DNA of 64,000 bases, from positions 186,001 through 250,000 of the forward strand of contig CAZRMV010000002.1 in the NCBI GenBank assembly GCA_964601275.1, in the 5' to 3' direction. Below the pieces are notes generated by a model, which searched no databases, was not told the origin of the DNA, and saw only the letters and a program-made list of their open reading frames with translations. The position numbers were made by a program, and so were the translations under genes. Source of the stretch: JAOZPE01 sp964601275 (GTDB lineage: Bacteria > Krumholzibacteriota > Krumholzibacteriia > JAJRXK01). Positions 1 to 9,047 of the stretch are shown piece after piece; position 1 is the first letter of the stretch; the number at the start of each line of letters is the position of its first letter.

Positions 1-127
1 CGGTTGCCAGGGCAAGCCAGGCCAGCGCGAGCAGAGTCTTTGGGGAAGCCGGGTGGGGAAGCCGGCGAAGGCGACGGAGGGAACCATGGCGGGCGCGTGA
101 TCTGCAGTGTTCTTGCATGACGATCAT
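1..127 (-). CDS. N-terminus of an exported protein, cut by the left edge
   Basis: An open minus-strand frame starts with ATG at 127 (or a second in-frame ATG at 118), two bases after the stop of the preceding outer-membrane gene, and runs off the window. The visible part has an Arg-rich stretch followed by a hydrophobic run (TLLALAWLALA), which looks like the n- and h-regions of a Sec signal peptide. Position and spacing suggest it is a further member of the metal-efflux operon. Only about 42 residues are visible, so no family can be assigned and the start is uncertain. Confidence 0.4.
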   Translation of the reverse strand, partial: MIVMQEHCRSRARHGSLRRLRRLPHPASPKTLLALAWLALAT

Positions 128-129
128 TC

Positions 130-1029
130 CTAGAAGATGAGAACCCGTCCGCCCAGGCTGAACGTCCAGTCGGTGCCGAGTTGGGTGCCGTTGGGATGGT
201 CCACCATGGGAATCTGCCAGGAGGCCTCCACCAACCAGCGCCGTCCCCCGACGTACTGGATGCCGGGGGAGAGGTAGACGATGGATCCACCGGAATCGGC
301 GACGACCGTTCCCTCGAACTCCCGGCGTCCCTCGGTACTTCCATTGAGTTCGAGGTAGAGATTGAGCTGCTTGGCGGGGTAGGTGCGGTAGACCTTCGGG
401 ATGGCCCGGTAGCCCACCGCGAGGTTGAACCCGAAGAGCTCGCCTGGCTTCCTCCCATTGTGGCCGGTGGTATGGGTGTAGAGAGCTTCGGCGAACAGAC
501 CCCACCGTTGTTTCACCCACCCGGCCACCAGGTTGGTCCCCAGGTCGGTCGATCCGGTGCCCAGAGGAAGCGTGGTCTCCTCACTGCCGGTGGGCAGTTT
601 CACCCGGCCCTTGACTGCGACGCGGAAGGTTTCCTTCCTGCCGTCGCGCTGCAGCACCAGGAACTTGCCGTAGAGGGTGACATCTCCCAGTCCGGAACGG
701 GTCGCGTTGGACGACACCGTTCCCAGTTCCTTTCGGACGAATGGCGCGATGACTCCCACCTGGAACCGGGTCGCCAGGTTGTAGGGCACGATGATGGGAA
801 CGAGAGTGGCGGTCGCCCGGCGGTTGATCGGATCCTCGATCTCGCTTCCCTCCGAGAGCAACCGGGTCTTGCGCACCGTCTTCAGGAAGCTGCGGACCCC
901 CCTTCCTTCCAGGCCGAGCATGATCGGAGTGTCGGTGTGGATCGGCGGCCCCTGGGCCCGCGAGGAAGGGGGAGACACCAGGAGGGTTGCCGCGATCAGG
1001 AGGAATCCGAGGACTCGCCCGCGAATCAC
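130..1029 (-). CDS. Outer-membrane beta-barrel protein, Phenol_MetA_deg-like channel
   Basis: A 299-residue protein with a Sec signal peptide (residues about 1-25, ending SSRAQG) and alternating amphipathic strands rich in Gly and aromatics. It ends in a Phe, as is usual for outer-membrane barrels. The pattern G-D-V-T-L-Y-G-K, then KLPTGSEE, then G-T-G-S-T-D-L resembles the Phenol_MetA_deg/transporter family, often found beside CzcA-type pumps. The GTG start overlaps the stop of the upstream HMA gene by four bases (GTGA), so the two are probably translationally coupled. It may be an accessory outer-membrane channel for metal; the substrate is inferred from neighbours only. Confidence 0.7.
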   Translation of the reverse strand: MIRGRVLGFLLIAATLLVSPPSSRAQGPPIHTDTPIMLGLEGRGVRSFLKTVRKTRLLSEGSEIEDPINRRATATLVPIIVPYNLATRFQVGVIAPFVRKELGTVSSNATRSGLGDVTLYGKFLVLQRDGRKETFRVAVKGRVKLPTGSEETTLPLGTGSTDLGTNLVAGWVKQRWGLFAEALYTHTTGHNGRKPGELFGFNLAVGYRAIPKVYRTYPAKQLNLYLELNGSTEGRREFEGTVVADSGGSIVYLSPGIQYVGGRRWLVEASWQIPMVDHPNGTQLGTDWTFSLGGRVLIF

Positions 1030-1565
1030 CGTCCCTCCTCTTCTCCGTCGTTCGGGGTATCCTCCTTCGCCGGGCCGGCCCGGGTCAGCGAGAGCAGGGG
1101 CAGCCCATCGCGGTCGTCTCCGGTCGATTCCACCGTTCCCTCGAACTCGATCAACCCGCCCGCAACCAACCGCGACGAGAGGGTGCTGTCCACGTCAATG
1201 ATTCCAAAGAGCCTCTCTCCCTCGGGGGATCTCAGCTCGAGGGTTGTCCCTTCGCCCTCAAGACGCGCGATGCCGAAGGCACGGACTTCGCGCGGGGTGA
1301 AGCCGGCCTTTTCCACCGCACGGGGAATCCGGGAGAAATCCATCGCCTCCTCGTGGGATGGCAGCAAGGTGGCGGTGGCCTCCTCGATGTCGATGGAGAC
1401 CTTCGCCACCCCGTCGACCTCCTTGAGTTTCTTTTCCAGGCTGTAGGCGCAGAAGGGACAGGAGAGGCCATCGACCCGCACCGTGACGCGCTCAAGCTGC
1501 GCATCGGCCGGGGTCGGTACCACCATGGCCGACAGGAAGAGGAATGGGATCAGGGAACGGAACAT
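1026..1565 (-). CDS. Secreted heavy-metal-associated (HMA) domain protein
   Basis: About 179 residues. The start at 1565 is chosen because it places a clean signal peptide (MFRSLIPFLFLSAMVV...ADAQ) at the N-terminus; a longer frame to 1628 adds an unlikely polar leader. Residues about 25-90 form an HMA fold with the metal-binding motif GLSCPFCAYSLEKKL (CxxC) and the usual VDGVAKVSIDIEE strand. The remainder is a second small domain without an obvious family. As a periplasmic protein next to an RND pump it may bind or hand over soft metals such as Cu, Ag, Hg or Zn. It lies downstream of the pump gene in the same operon and overlaps the next gene by four bases. Confidence 0.75.
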   Translation of the reverse strand: MFRSLIPFLFLSAMVVPTPADAQLERVTVRVDGLSCPFCAYSLEKKLKEVDGVAKVSIDIEEATATLLPSHEEAMDFSRIPRAVEKAGFTPREVRAFGIARLEGEGTTLELRSPEGERLFGIIDVDSTLSSRLVAGGLIEFEGTVESTGDDRDGLPLLSLTRAGPAKEDTPNDGEEEGR

Positions 1566-1679
1566 GCCGGTCTCGGTTCTGGTGGAAGATTGGCGTCGTG
1601 TCACGAGGCGACCCCCGCTCTGGTCCACAAGATAGACCTGGAGTGGACTCCAGGGTCAAGGGAGCCTCTCCACGCTGCT

Positions 1680-4600
1680 TCATTCTCTCGCTCCATCGCG
1701 GATGCCCGGCTTCCCCGAGAACCACTTGTACAGCGCCGGGATCACCAGGAGGGTGAGGATCGTGGACGTGATGAGGCCTCCCACCACCACCGTGGCCAGC
1801 GGACGCTGCACTTCGCTTCCGGTGCCGGTGGCCAGCAGGAGGGGAATCAGCCCCAGGGCGGTCGTCAATGCGGTCATCAGGACCGGCCTCAGGCGGAGAC
1901 AGGCACCGTGGATCGAGGCCTCTTCCAGCGGGATGCCTTCGCGCAGCAACTGGTTCAGGTAGGTGACCAGGACCATTCCGTTTTCCAGGGCGATTCCGAA
2001 CAGGGCGATGAACCCCACCGAAGCGGGGACCGAGAGGTTCTGCCCAGAAATCCACAGCGCGGCGACTCCGCCGACCAGGGCAAGGGGAATGTTGAGCAGG
2101 ATGAGGAAGGCGTTCTTGAGCGACTGGAAACTGCTGAAGAGCAGGAGGAGCACTGCCAGGAGGGTCACCGGGACGACCACCGCGAGCCTCTTGTTGGCTT
2201 CCTGCTGAAGCCGGAACTGTCCACCCCAGGTGAGGAGATAACCGGGGGGAAGATCCATGCCCTGCGCGATGGCATCCTGGGCTTCGGCGACGAACGAGCC
2301 GATGTCGCGTTCCACCACGTTGCATTGGATGGTGATGAACCTCTGGTTGTTCTCCCGGGTGATCTGACGGGGTCCCACGATCTCTTCGATCACCGCCAAC
2401 TCGTCCAGGGGAACCTTGAGCCCATCGGGGCCATTGACCAGGATCCGGCGGATGGTGGCCACGGTGTCGCGCGCCCGCGGCTCGTAGCGGACGAGGATAT
2501 CGAAGCGGCGGACTCCCTCGAAGATCTGGCCGCTGACCTCCCCGCCGACTGCGGCGCGGATCACCCCCTGGACGTCGGAGACATTGATGCCGTAGCGCGC
2601 GATCGCCCCGCGATCGACCCGGATCAAGAGCTGTGGCGCCCCACTCACCTGATCGACCTGGACATCCGCCGCGCCGGGAACCTCCCGGACGATCGCCGCG
2701 ATCCGGTCCGCTTGCTCGCGAAGCACCTCGAGATCATCCCCGAAGAGCTTGATCGCCAGCTCCGCCCGGACTCCTTCCAACAGTTCGTCGACGGTCATCT
2801 CGATGGGTTGGGTCAGGTTGGCCAGGACCCCGGGAATGTTGCCCAGTTCCTCCCGGATCACGTCCTCGATGTCCTCCTGGGTCCGGGCGGTCCTCCACTC
2901 CGACTTGGGGTAGAGGAGAACATAGCTCTCCGCACTGTTGACTGGATCGGCGTGAGCACCCACTTCGCCGCGGCCGATCCTCGTGACGACCTCCCGCACC
3001 TCGGGAATCCTCAGGAGACGCCGTTCGACGATCTGGGTGGCTCGCGTGCTCTCGGTGAGGGAGATGGAGGGCGCCATGGTGAGACGGACGACGATGGTGC
3101 CTTCCCGGAGCTTGGGGGTGAACTCCGACCCCAGGCGGGGAAAGATCAAGGTCCCGGCTCCAAGCAGGAGCAGGGCAAGGACGATCGCCGCCCAACGCTT
3201 GTGGACGAAGAAGGAGACCACCGGCCGATACATCCGCATCAACAGGCGTACGATGGCCGCTTTCTTTCCGCCCTTACCATGACCGGGGCGGCGCATGAGA
3301 ACGCTTCCCAGCATCGGCGCCAGCGTCAACGCGAAGAGAAGCGATCCCAGCATGGCGAAGGCGACCGTGTAGGCCAATGGGCGGAAGGTCTTTCCCTCGA
3401 CCCCCTGCAGGGTGAAGAGGGGGAGGAATACGATGATGATGATGGAAATGGCGAAGAGGATCGGGCGGCCGACTTCCAGGCAGGCGCGGGTGACGACCAC
3501 CAGCCTCGACTCACCCGACTTCGCCGCATGGAGCATCCGGTCGATGTTCTCGACCATGACGATGGTCCCATCGACCATCATGCCGATCGCGATGGCCAAT
3601 CCGCCCAAGGACATGAGATTCGCGGAGACGTGGGCCCAACCCATCAGCAGCATGGCGAAGAGAACGGAGAAGGGGATGGACAAGGCGACCACGATGCTGG
3701 GCCGGACGCCGCCCATGAAGACGAGGAGGACCAGCGTGACCAGCACGATTCCCTCAACGAGGGCGCTCGTGACCGTCTTCACCGCGGCCGAAACCAGGCT
3801 CTTCTGCTCGTAGTAGGGAACGATGCGGACTCCGTCGGGAAGGATGCGATTGATTTCCTCGACCTTCTTCTCGACCCGCGCGATGACCGTGGAGGAATTC
3901 GCGCCGAAGAGCTTGATCACCATTCCCGCGACGACTTCACCCGTTCCATTGCGCGTCTGTACCCCGCGACGGACTGCTCCGCCGATCTTCACCTCGGCGA
4001 CGTGTTTCAGGTAGACGGGGCGTCCGTGCTCGTTCTTGACCACGATCGAGCGCAGATCTTCCATCCCGGTGGCCAGGCCCACCGACCGGACCACGAATTC
4101 CTCGGCATTCTTCTCGATGAACTGCGCCCCCACGTTCAGGTTGTTGGCGCGGATCCTCTCGATGACTTCCTGGAGGGTGAGGTCGAAGCGCTGGAGTTCC
4201 TCGGGATGGATGACCACGTGGAACTGCTTTTCATATCCCCCGATTCCCAGCACTTCGGTCACCCCGGGTACGGTCTGCAGGTGGAACTTGACCAGCCAGT
4301 CCTGGATGGTCCGCAGCTCCTCCAGGCTGTACTTTCCGGTTGTGTCCTCGAGATAGTAGAAGAGGACCAGTCCCATGCCGGTGGAGATGGGGCCCATCTC
4401 CGGCTCTCCGAACCCCTCGGGGATCTGATCGCGCGCTTCCTGGAGGCGCTCTCCGACCAGTTGCCGGGCGAAGTAGATGTCCATTCCGTCCTTGAAGTAG
4501 ACGTTCACCACCGACAGGCCGAAGTTGGAGACCGAACGCACCTTCTCGACGCCGGGAAGTCCGGTCATCGAGACCTCCACCGGGTAGGTGACGAACTTCT

Positions 4601-4781
4601 CGATCTCCTCGGGGGCGAGCCCCTCGGTCTGGGTGAAGATCTGGACCAGGTTGGGGGAGACGTCGGGAAACGCGTCGACCGGGAGCCGGGTGTAGGTGTA
4701 ATACCCGGCGACCATGATGATCACTGCGATGACCGCGGTGAGGAACCGATTCTTCAGGCTGAAGCGGATGATACTTCCCAT
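1680..4781 (-). CDS. czcA-like: Heavy-metal efflux RND transporter, CzcA/CusA family
   Basis: A 1033-residue inner-membrane RND pump of the heavy-metal-efflux subfamily, close to the family's usual length. Visible features are the N-terminal TM1 with RLPVDAFPDVSPN, the EGLAPEEIEKFVTYPVE segment typical of CzcA/CusA, twelve predicted TM segments in two blocks with large periplasmic loops, and the TM4 proton-relay region MMVDGTIVMVENIDRM. It exports metal ions by proton exchange together with an adaptor and an outer-membrane factor. The adaptor gene lies 14 bases upstream and the TolC-like gene upstream of that, giving a complete tripartite system. Which metal is moved cannot be read from sequence with confidence. 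Confidence 0.95.
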   Translation of the reverse strand: MGSIIRFSLKNRFLTAVIAVIIMVAGYYTYTRLPVDAFPDVSPNLVQIFTQTEGLAPEEIEKFVTYPVEVSMTGLPGVEKVRSVSNFGLSVVNVYFKDGMDIYFARQLVGERLQEARDQIPEGFGEPEMGPISTGMGLVLFYYLEDTTGKYSLEELRTIQDWLVKFHLQTVPGVTEVLGIGGYEKQFHVVIHPEELQRFDLTLQEVIERIRANNLNVGAQFIEKNAEEFVVRSVGLATGMEDLRSIVVKNEHGRPVYLKHVAEVKIGGAVRRGVQTRNGTGEVVAGMVIKLFGANSSTVIARVEKKVEEINRILPDGVRIVPYYEQKSLVSAAVKTVTSALVEGIVLVTLVLLVFMGGVRPSIVVALSIPFSVLFAMLLMGWAHVSANLMSLGGLAIAIGMMVDGTIVMVENIDRMLHAAKSGESRLVVVTRACLEVGRPILFAISIIIIVFLPLFTLQGVEGKTFRPLAYTVAFAMLGSLLFALTLAPMLGSVLMRRPGHGKGGKKAAIVRLLMRMYRPVVSFFVHKRWAAIVLALLLLGAGTLIFPRLGSEFTPKLREGTIVVRLTMAPSISLTESTRATQIVERRLLRIPEVREVVTRIGRGEVGAHADPVNSAESYVLLYPKSEWRTARTQEDIEDVIREELGNIPGVLANLTQPIEMTVDELLEGVRAELAIKLFGDDLEVLREQADRIAAIVREVPGAADVQVDQVSGAPQLLIRVDRGAIARYGINVSDVQGVIRAAVGGEVSGQIFEGVRRFDILVRYEPRARDTVATIRRILVNGPDGLKVPLDELAVIEEIVGPRQITRENNQRFITIQCNVVERDIGSFVAEAQDAIAQGMDLPPGYLLTWGGQFRLQQEANKRLAVVVPVTLLAVLLLLFSSFQSLKNAFLILLNIPLALVGGVAALWISGQNLSVPASVGFIALFGIALENGMVLVTYLNQLLREGIPLEEASIHGACLRLRPVLMTALTTALGLIPLLLATGTGSEVQRPLATVVVGGLITSTILTLLVIPALYKWFSGKPGIRDGARE

Positions 4782-4795
4782 GGTGTCATTTCCCC

Positions 4796-5713
4796 CTAGT
4801 GGCCGTGGTCGTCGCCGAGGGACTCCTTGCCCAGTTCGGCCTTGAGGGTGAATCCGCCCCGGTCGACATAGCGATCGCCGGGGGACAGCCCGGACCGGAT
4901 CTCCACCTTGGAGCGGCTGGACCGTCCGAGGGTCACCGGCCGGAGAACGAAGCCCCCGTCCTTCTCCACGAAGACCACCTTCCGGCCTTCGATCTCGTGG
5001 ATCGCGGTGCGGGGAACGGCAACCGGAACCCGGCTGCTCTCGATGAGGACGCGGGCGGTGACGAACATTCCCGGCCTCCAGAAGAGCTTCGGATTGGGCA
5101 CCACCACCCGGGCGGTCGCGGTTCGGGTCTGCTCATCGACGATGGGGGTGAGGTAACTGATCACCCCGCGCTCCTGGGCCGCGTTGTGACCCACGTAGAC
5201 GGTGGCCGGCTGCCCGGTGTCGATCGTTTCGAGGTCGTGTTGATAGACCGTGAGGTCGATCCAGACGCTCGACAGGTCGGCGATGACGAAAATCACCCTC
5301 TCGCGGGACACCGCTTCCCCCAGCGCGATGTGCTTGTCGATGATTGTGCCCGAGATGAGCGTCGTGACCTCGAAGGGGGCCAGGCTCTCGTTGCTCTCGA
5401 TGATGGCCAGGACCTCTCCCTTTTCCACCTTGTCCCCGATTCCGGCGAACACCTTGGTGGCGATCCCGGAGTATCGGGGAACGATATGGGCCAGCAGATC
5501 GGCATTGGGTTGCACTTCCCCGGCCAGCTCGAGGTAGCGCTCGATGGTTCCCGGGCCGGCGGTCGCCACCGTGATCTCGAATTCCTCGAGTTCCTCCGCC
5601 GAGAACCGGATGAGTTCATGTTCCTCGGTCATTTCCTGGGTCTGGGCCGCGGCGGCCGGGTTTCCGGTGACGACCAGGATGGAAAGGAGGGTCAGGGTGA
5701 ATCGTCGAATCAT
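4796..5713 (-). CDS. RND efflux periplasmic adaptor, CzcB/CusB type
   Basis: A 305-residue membrane-fusion protein with a signal peptide (residues 1-23, ending NPAAAAQ). It has a split lipoyl domain (AGEVQPNADLLAHIVPRYSG early; GEVLAIIESNESLAPFEV and GTIIDKHIALGEAVS later), a beta-barrel domain (RVVVPNPKLFWRPGMFVTARV) and a membrane-proximal end. It is short for CusB because the alpha-hairpin is reduced to almost nothing, as in some CzcB-like adaptors. A His-containing C-terminus (DDHGH) could touch metal. It bridges the pump encoded just downstream to the TolC-like protein encoded two bases upstream. All three are clearly one operon. Confidence 0.92.
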   Translation of the reverse strand: MIRRFTLTLLSILVVTGNPAAAAQTQEMTEEHELIRFSAEELEEFEITVATAGPGTIERYLELAGEVQPNADLLAHIVPRYSGIATKVFAGIGDKVEKGEVLAIIESNESLAPFEVTTLISGTIIDKHIALGEAVSRERVIFVIADLSSVWIDLTVYQHDLETIDTGQPATVYVGHNAAQERGVISYLTPIVDEQTRTATARVVVPNPKLFWRPGMFVTARVLIESSRVPVAVPRTAIHEIEGRKVVFVEKDGGFVLRPVTLGRSSRSKVEIRSGLSPGDRYVDRGGFTLKAELGKESLGDDHGH

Positions 5714-5715
5714 GG

Positions 5716-7092
5716 TCAGGGTCTCCCGGTGGTTTCGTTCGTGAAGTCGATGGGTGCGGCGGTGAGTCTCTCGATCTCGGCTACGGCGGAGTGGTAGCGG
5801 GCCAGGGCGGAGAAATAGCGGCTCTTCAACTCGAAGAGGAGGCGCTCGGTGTCCAGGACGTCGATGAAGCGCATGGAGCCTCGCAGATAGGCCTTCTGGG
5901 CTTTTGCGAATGCGGTTTCCGCCTGGGGCAAGGCGTGCTGACGGAGCGCGCTCACTTCGGCCTGGGCGGCAAGGAGCCTTTCGTGGTCGATCGACAACAT
6001 CGTTTCCGTGCGGATGGTCTGGTCGCGGCGCTCCGCCCGGGCCCGATCGATGCGGAGAGTGGCCGCCTGGATGGCTCCCTGGTTGCGGTCGAAGAGTTGC
6101 AGGGGCATGCCCACCTGGACGATGAATGCCAGATCATCGGTCTGCGCGAAATAGCGCCCGCCGGCTCCCACCGTGAGATCAAGGACCCCCCGGGACCGCT
6201 GGAGGTCTGCGGAAGCCTTCCTCCATTCCATCTCGGTCGCCCAGCGGGCAAGCCGCGGGTTCTGCGCCACCCGCGCGAGGAGATCGTCCAGCTTCGGGGG
6301 GGGAGGAATTGATTCCAGGTTCCCGATGGCTTTGGTGAAGACCGGCCGACTGCTTCCCCAGTTCATCGCGAGCCGCCGGCGCGCCGCCTGCCAGCGGCGG
6401 TAGAGCTGTTGCCGATCGATGCGCGTGGTCTCCAGTTCGACCCTGGCCCGGTTCTCCTCGACCGGAGAAGCGGCGCCAGCCTCGACCCGGCGGGCGACGG
6501 AGCCGACGATTCCCTCGGCGACCTCGACCATCTCCTCGGCCACCGTCAACTGCTCCTGGGCGGCAAGCAGTTCCACGAAGGCCTTCGTTGTCGCGGTGAA
6601 GACCTCGATCCGGGCCATTTCGTAGTCCCACGCGGCAAGTTCCCGCTCGAACCGGGCGACACGGATCCTCTTGTCGCGTTTTCCCCCCAGCAGCACGAGC
6701 TGCGAAAGGGACAGGGTGGTCTCTGACGCTTGGAATCCCCCGAACTCTCCACCCCCTCCGAAGTTCTCCACCTCGGCGGTGAGCTCGGGGTTGGGGAGGA
6801 CTCCCGCCTGGATGGTCTCGGCTTCCTTCGCCCTCATCTCCCACGAGTAGATCCTCAAGCGGGGGTTGTGGGTCAGTGCCGCGACGAGCGCGTCGCGCAA
6901 GGTGATGGGACCTTTCGGTTCCTCGAAGGAGTCCATTGCCCCATCCGGTCCCTCTGCCGCCGCGCTTGCGGTCGGCAGATCCCGCCCGAGGGGACGGGGC
7001 TGGGGGTCGTGGAACTCCGGCGGAGAAGGAGTGCAGCCGGAGAGGATCAGGCCCACGAAGAGGGGCAGAACGCCCCAGGACATTCTGGTCAT
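5716..7092 (-). CDS. TolC-family outer-membrane efflux lipoprotein (CzcC/CusC type)
   Basis: A 458-residue outer-membrane factor. A lipobox (LILSGC, Cys20) marks it as a lipoprotein. Two TolC repeat halves are visible: long heptad-like helices rich in Ala, Glu and Arg (about residues 95-230 and 290-450) around the repeats SLSQLVLLGGKRDKRI and QVGMPLQLFDRNQGAI. It forms the trimeric exit duct for the CzcA-type pump two genes downstream; the adaptor gene follows after two bases. Two in-frame ATGs lie at 7092 and 7083; the first is used here. The 118-base gap to the upstream Cys-rich gene holds a small hairpin. Confidence 0.92.
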   Translation of the reverse strand: MTRMSWGVLPLFVGLILSGCTPSPPEFHDPQPRPLGRDLPTASAAAEGPDGAMDSFEEPKGPITLRDALVAALTHNPRLRIYSWEMRAKEAETIQAGVLPNPELTAEVENFGGGGEFGGFQASETTLSLSQLVLLGGKRDKRIRVARFERELAAWDYEMARIEVFTATTKAFVELLAAQEQLTVAEEMVEVAEGIVGSVARRVEAGAASPVEENRARVELETTRIDRQQLYRRWQAARRRLAMNWGSSRPVFTKAIGNLESIPPPPKLDDLLARVAQNPRLARWATEMEWRKASADLQRSRGVLDLTVGAGGRYFAQTDDLAFIVQVGMPLQLFDRNQGAIQAATLRIDRARAERRDQTIRTETMLSIDHERLLAAQAEVSALRQHALPQAETAFAKAQKAYLRGSMRFIDVLDTERLLFELKSRYFSALARYHSAVAEIERLTAAPIDFTNETTGRP

Positions 7093-7152
7093 TGTGCGTG
7101 CTTCCCAGGTTTGGTTGGGTCACCTCAACGCATGAGGTGATCGTTCATCCCG

Positions 7153-7174
7153 CGGTCAGGGAAAAACCCGACCG
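7153..7174. other. Intergenic hairpin inside the metal operon
   Basis: CGGTC and GACCG arms enclose a GGG/CCC extension with one bulged A and an AAAAA loop. It lies between the small Cys-rich gene and the TolC-like gene. It has no U-tract, so an RNA-processing or partial-termination role is a guess. Confidence 0.35.
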
Positions 7175-7210
7175 ATTGCATCGAAAGCTCGGAGGATTCC
7201 GCAGAAGGAA

Positions 7211-7546
7211 TCAGATGCGGAGGGGACGGTCGCTCTCGGGATGAGGCAGGTTGCCGCGCAGACCCGCGGGTTCGACCGCCGGCAGTGGCACGGGGACGCC
7301 GTGTCGGAAGGATGGATCGGGAGCGGGGCTCAGAACCACGGCGCACGCCGCGTTGCCCAGATCGAGTCCCGGAGCGGACTGGGGAATCATCTCGACGCAG
7401 GGGTCGGTGGGACAGCTCTCCTCGTGCTCGCAGGAGAATCCCTGGGGACAGTCCGGGCAGGGGTGCTCGATCGCGCCCGCCAGGCACAGCCCGGGGCTCA
7501 ACAGGAGGACCCAGAGGGTCAGGAGAATGGATCCGGCTCGAATCAT
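7211..7546 (-). CDS. Small secreted Cys-rich protein, first gene of the metal-efflux operon
   Basis: A 111-residue protein with a strong signal peptide (MIRAGSILLTLWVLLLSPGL, cleavage near CLAGA). The mature N-terminus carries six Cys within about 25 residues (PCPDCPQGFSCEHEESC, then PTDPC), with acidic residues and a His between them, plus one more Cys further on. The rest is Pro-rich and low in predicted structure. The dense thiols suggest metal binding or disulfide stapling in the periplasm. Its place at the head of the efflux operon suggests a metal-binding or sensing accessory; small Cys- or His-rich exported proteins are common at copper and silver loci. I do not recognise a named family. 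Confidence 0.6.
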   Translation of the reverse strand: MIRAGSILLTLWVLLLSPGLCLAGAIEHPCPDCPQGFSCEHEESCPTDPCVEMIPQSAPGLDLGNAACAVVLSPAPDPSFRHGVPVPLPAVEPAGLRGNLPHPESDRPLRI

Positions 7547-7605
7547 GGGACGGATAAGCTAGCTCAGACCTCGATGATCAGCAAGACGCTCCGGCGGATG
7601 CGGTC

Positions 7606-7625
7606 AACGATAGCTAACGATAGCT
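7606..7625. repeat. Perfect tandem 10-bp duplication at a gene end
   Basis: AACGATAGCT occurs twice head to tail. On the minus strand the first copy contains the stop codon of the COG3014-type gene, and the second lies within its last codons. A TTGACC-like element (minus strand, 7602-7607) directly follows and could belong to the metal operon promoter. Confidence 0.8.
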
Positions 7626-9038
7626 GCGGTGCCGCAGGATCGTGCTCTCCCCGGGGACGACCAGAACCTCGTCGAAGGTGGCGGTCTGTCCCACCCTTCC
7701 TTTTTCATCGAGGCATTCCACGACCACGCGATGGCGACCGGCGGGAAGGCGCAGGCGGGCGATGGAAATGCGGTCGGGCAGCGTGGTCCATGAACGGGTG
7801 TCCGCGCGTTCGGTGGCGGCGGCGGTGATGTTGGCGAGAATGCCCGCCACCTCGTTCTGTTCACCGGCGGCCTTGGTCAGGCGCCACTTGGCCAGGGCGC
7901 GAAGGATGGTCTTCAGCAGCCGTTTGCCCTGATCTTCCCCGAAGGTGAGGCGGGCGATGGCCGAGATATCTTCGGCCACCTGGGCCTGGGCACTGCGCCC
8001 GTCGCTTCGCAGACGGGCTCGGCTGAGGGTGGAGGGAGTGCGCACCATTTCCGGCATGGCCACCCGCAACCAGTATTCGACGTGGACATTGCTGCCCCCG
8101 ACCCACACCCCCCGGGGTCCCCTCTGGGTCGTGATCAGGGCGAGCTCAAGGTCGTTGTGGCCCGAGTCGCTGCTGAGAATGGGGAAGGAAAGGGCCCGTT
8201 CCTCGAGGTGGTCGACGAAGCCGCTCTCGTAGAGAAGCACCACCTCGCCTTCATCCTCGCCCAGGGGCCGGTAGGCCTCTTCGATCCACGGGTTCTGCCG
8301 CAAGAGCTCCTCGGCCTCGCTGGAGAATCCGAAACGGAGGGCCCAACGGTAGTGGTCGAGAAGGAACTGGGCCGGGGTCGGCACCGAGAAGAGTCGTTCG
8401 TACTCCTCGTAAGCGGCGCGCGCTCGGCGGGCGGAAACCATCGCCGCGTTCCCGTCGCCGTCCTCGGCGAAGAGCATTCCCGAGAGCCACTCCGCGAAGG
8501 CGTCGTCCCGGTATCCTCTCTTGTTCTCACGCAGATTCTTGAGTTGATCCAAACGCAAGCCCACCTTGCGGCACTCCACCAGCGCGTCCTGGACATTTCC
8601 CAGGAAGGTGTAGTTGAGTGCGCCGTAGATGTGCATGAGAACCTGTTCGTGCGGATAGCCGCTATAGGGCAGGTTCCCATCGTTGGTCAGGAAGGCGAGC
8701 GCTTCCCCGCTGATGCTGCGGGTGAACTGGTCGTCGATCTTGCGGTCGGCGAGCTGGAAGGCCTGGTTGCTGTCCTCGTAGCGCTCGTCGTAATGATACA
8801 GCAGACCGCGTTCGAGCAGGTTCAGGACGTCGGGATCGTCTCCGCCCTTCTTCTCCACCTTCTCGATGGCCTTCTGGAGCTCCTTGTTGGTCAGGTCGGT
8901 CCGCAACTGAAGCGAGAAGCTGCTGTAGGTCGAACAGCCGCCGGTGACGAAGGACAGCGCCACCAACGCGACGGCGAGAGCCCGCCGGCCGTCCGGGACG
9001 AGGGGCCGGCGGGGTGCGAATGGCAAGGGAATCAACAT
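7614..9038 (-). CDS. COG3014-type lipoprotein with TPR-like helices
   Basis: A 474-residue lipoprotein. The N-terminus is basic, followed by a hydrophobic stretch and the lipobox VTGGC. The body is helical and TPR-like (residues about 50-260: DPDVLNLLERGLLYHYDERY, DSNQAFQLADRKIDD, HIYGALNYTFLGNVQDALVE) and resembles COG3014, an uncharacterised lipoprotein family often encoded beside LpoB-like proteins. A C-terminal beta domain (LRLPAGRHRVVVECLDEKGR) follows. The LpoB-like gene sits nine bases upstream in the same orientation, so the two are probably co-expressed and act at the cell envelope, perhaps in peptidoglycan synthesis control. The biochemical role of COG3014 is not established. Confidence 0.75.
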   Translation of the reverse strand: MLIPLPFAPRRPLVPDGRRALAVALVALSFVTGGCSTYSSFSLQLRTDLTNKELQKAIEKVEKKGGDDPDVLNLLERGLLYHYDERYEDSNQAFQLADRKIDDQFTRSISGEALAFLTNDGNLPYSGYPHEQVLMHIYGALNYTFLGNVQDALVECRKVGLRLDQLKNLRENKRGYRDDAFAEWLSGMLFAEDGDGNAAMVSARRARAAYEEYERLFSVPTPAQFLLDHYRWALRFGFSSEAEELLRQNPWIEEAYRPLGEDEGEVVLLYESGFVDHLEERALSFPILSSDSGHNDLELALITTQRGPRGVWVGGSNVHVEYWLRVAMPEMVRTPSTLSRARLRSDGRSAQAQVAEDISAIARLTFGEDQGKRLLKTILRALAKWRLTKAAGEQNEVAGILANITAAATERADTRSWTTLPDRISIARLRLPAGRHRVVVECLDEKGRVGQTATFDEVLVVPGESTILRHRSYR

Positions 9039-9047
9039 GACGAGGGC

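Noticed and set aside
987..4799. Very long plus-strand open frame opposite the RND pump gene
   Set aside because: It is rich in Asp, His, Arg and Gly and has no recognisable domain; it is the antisense shadow of a clear pump gene in GC-rich DNA.
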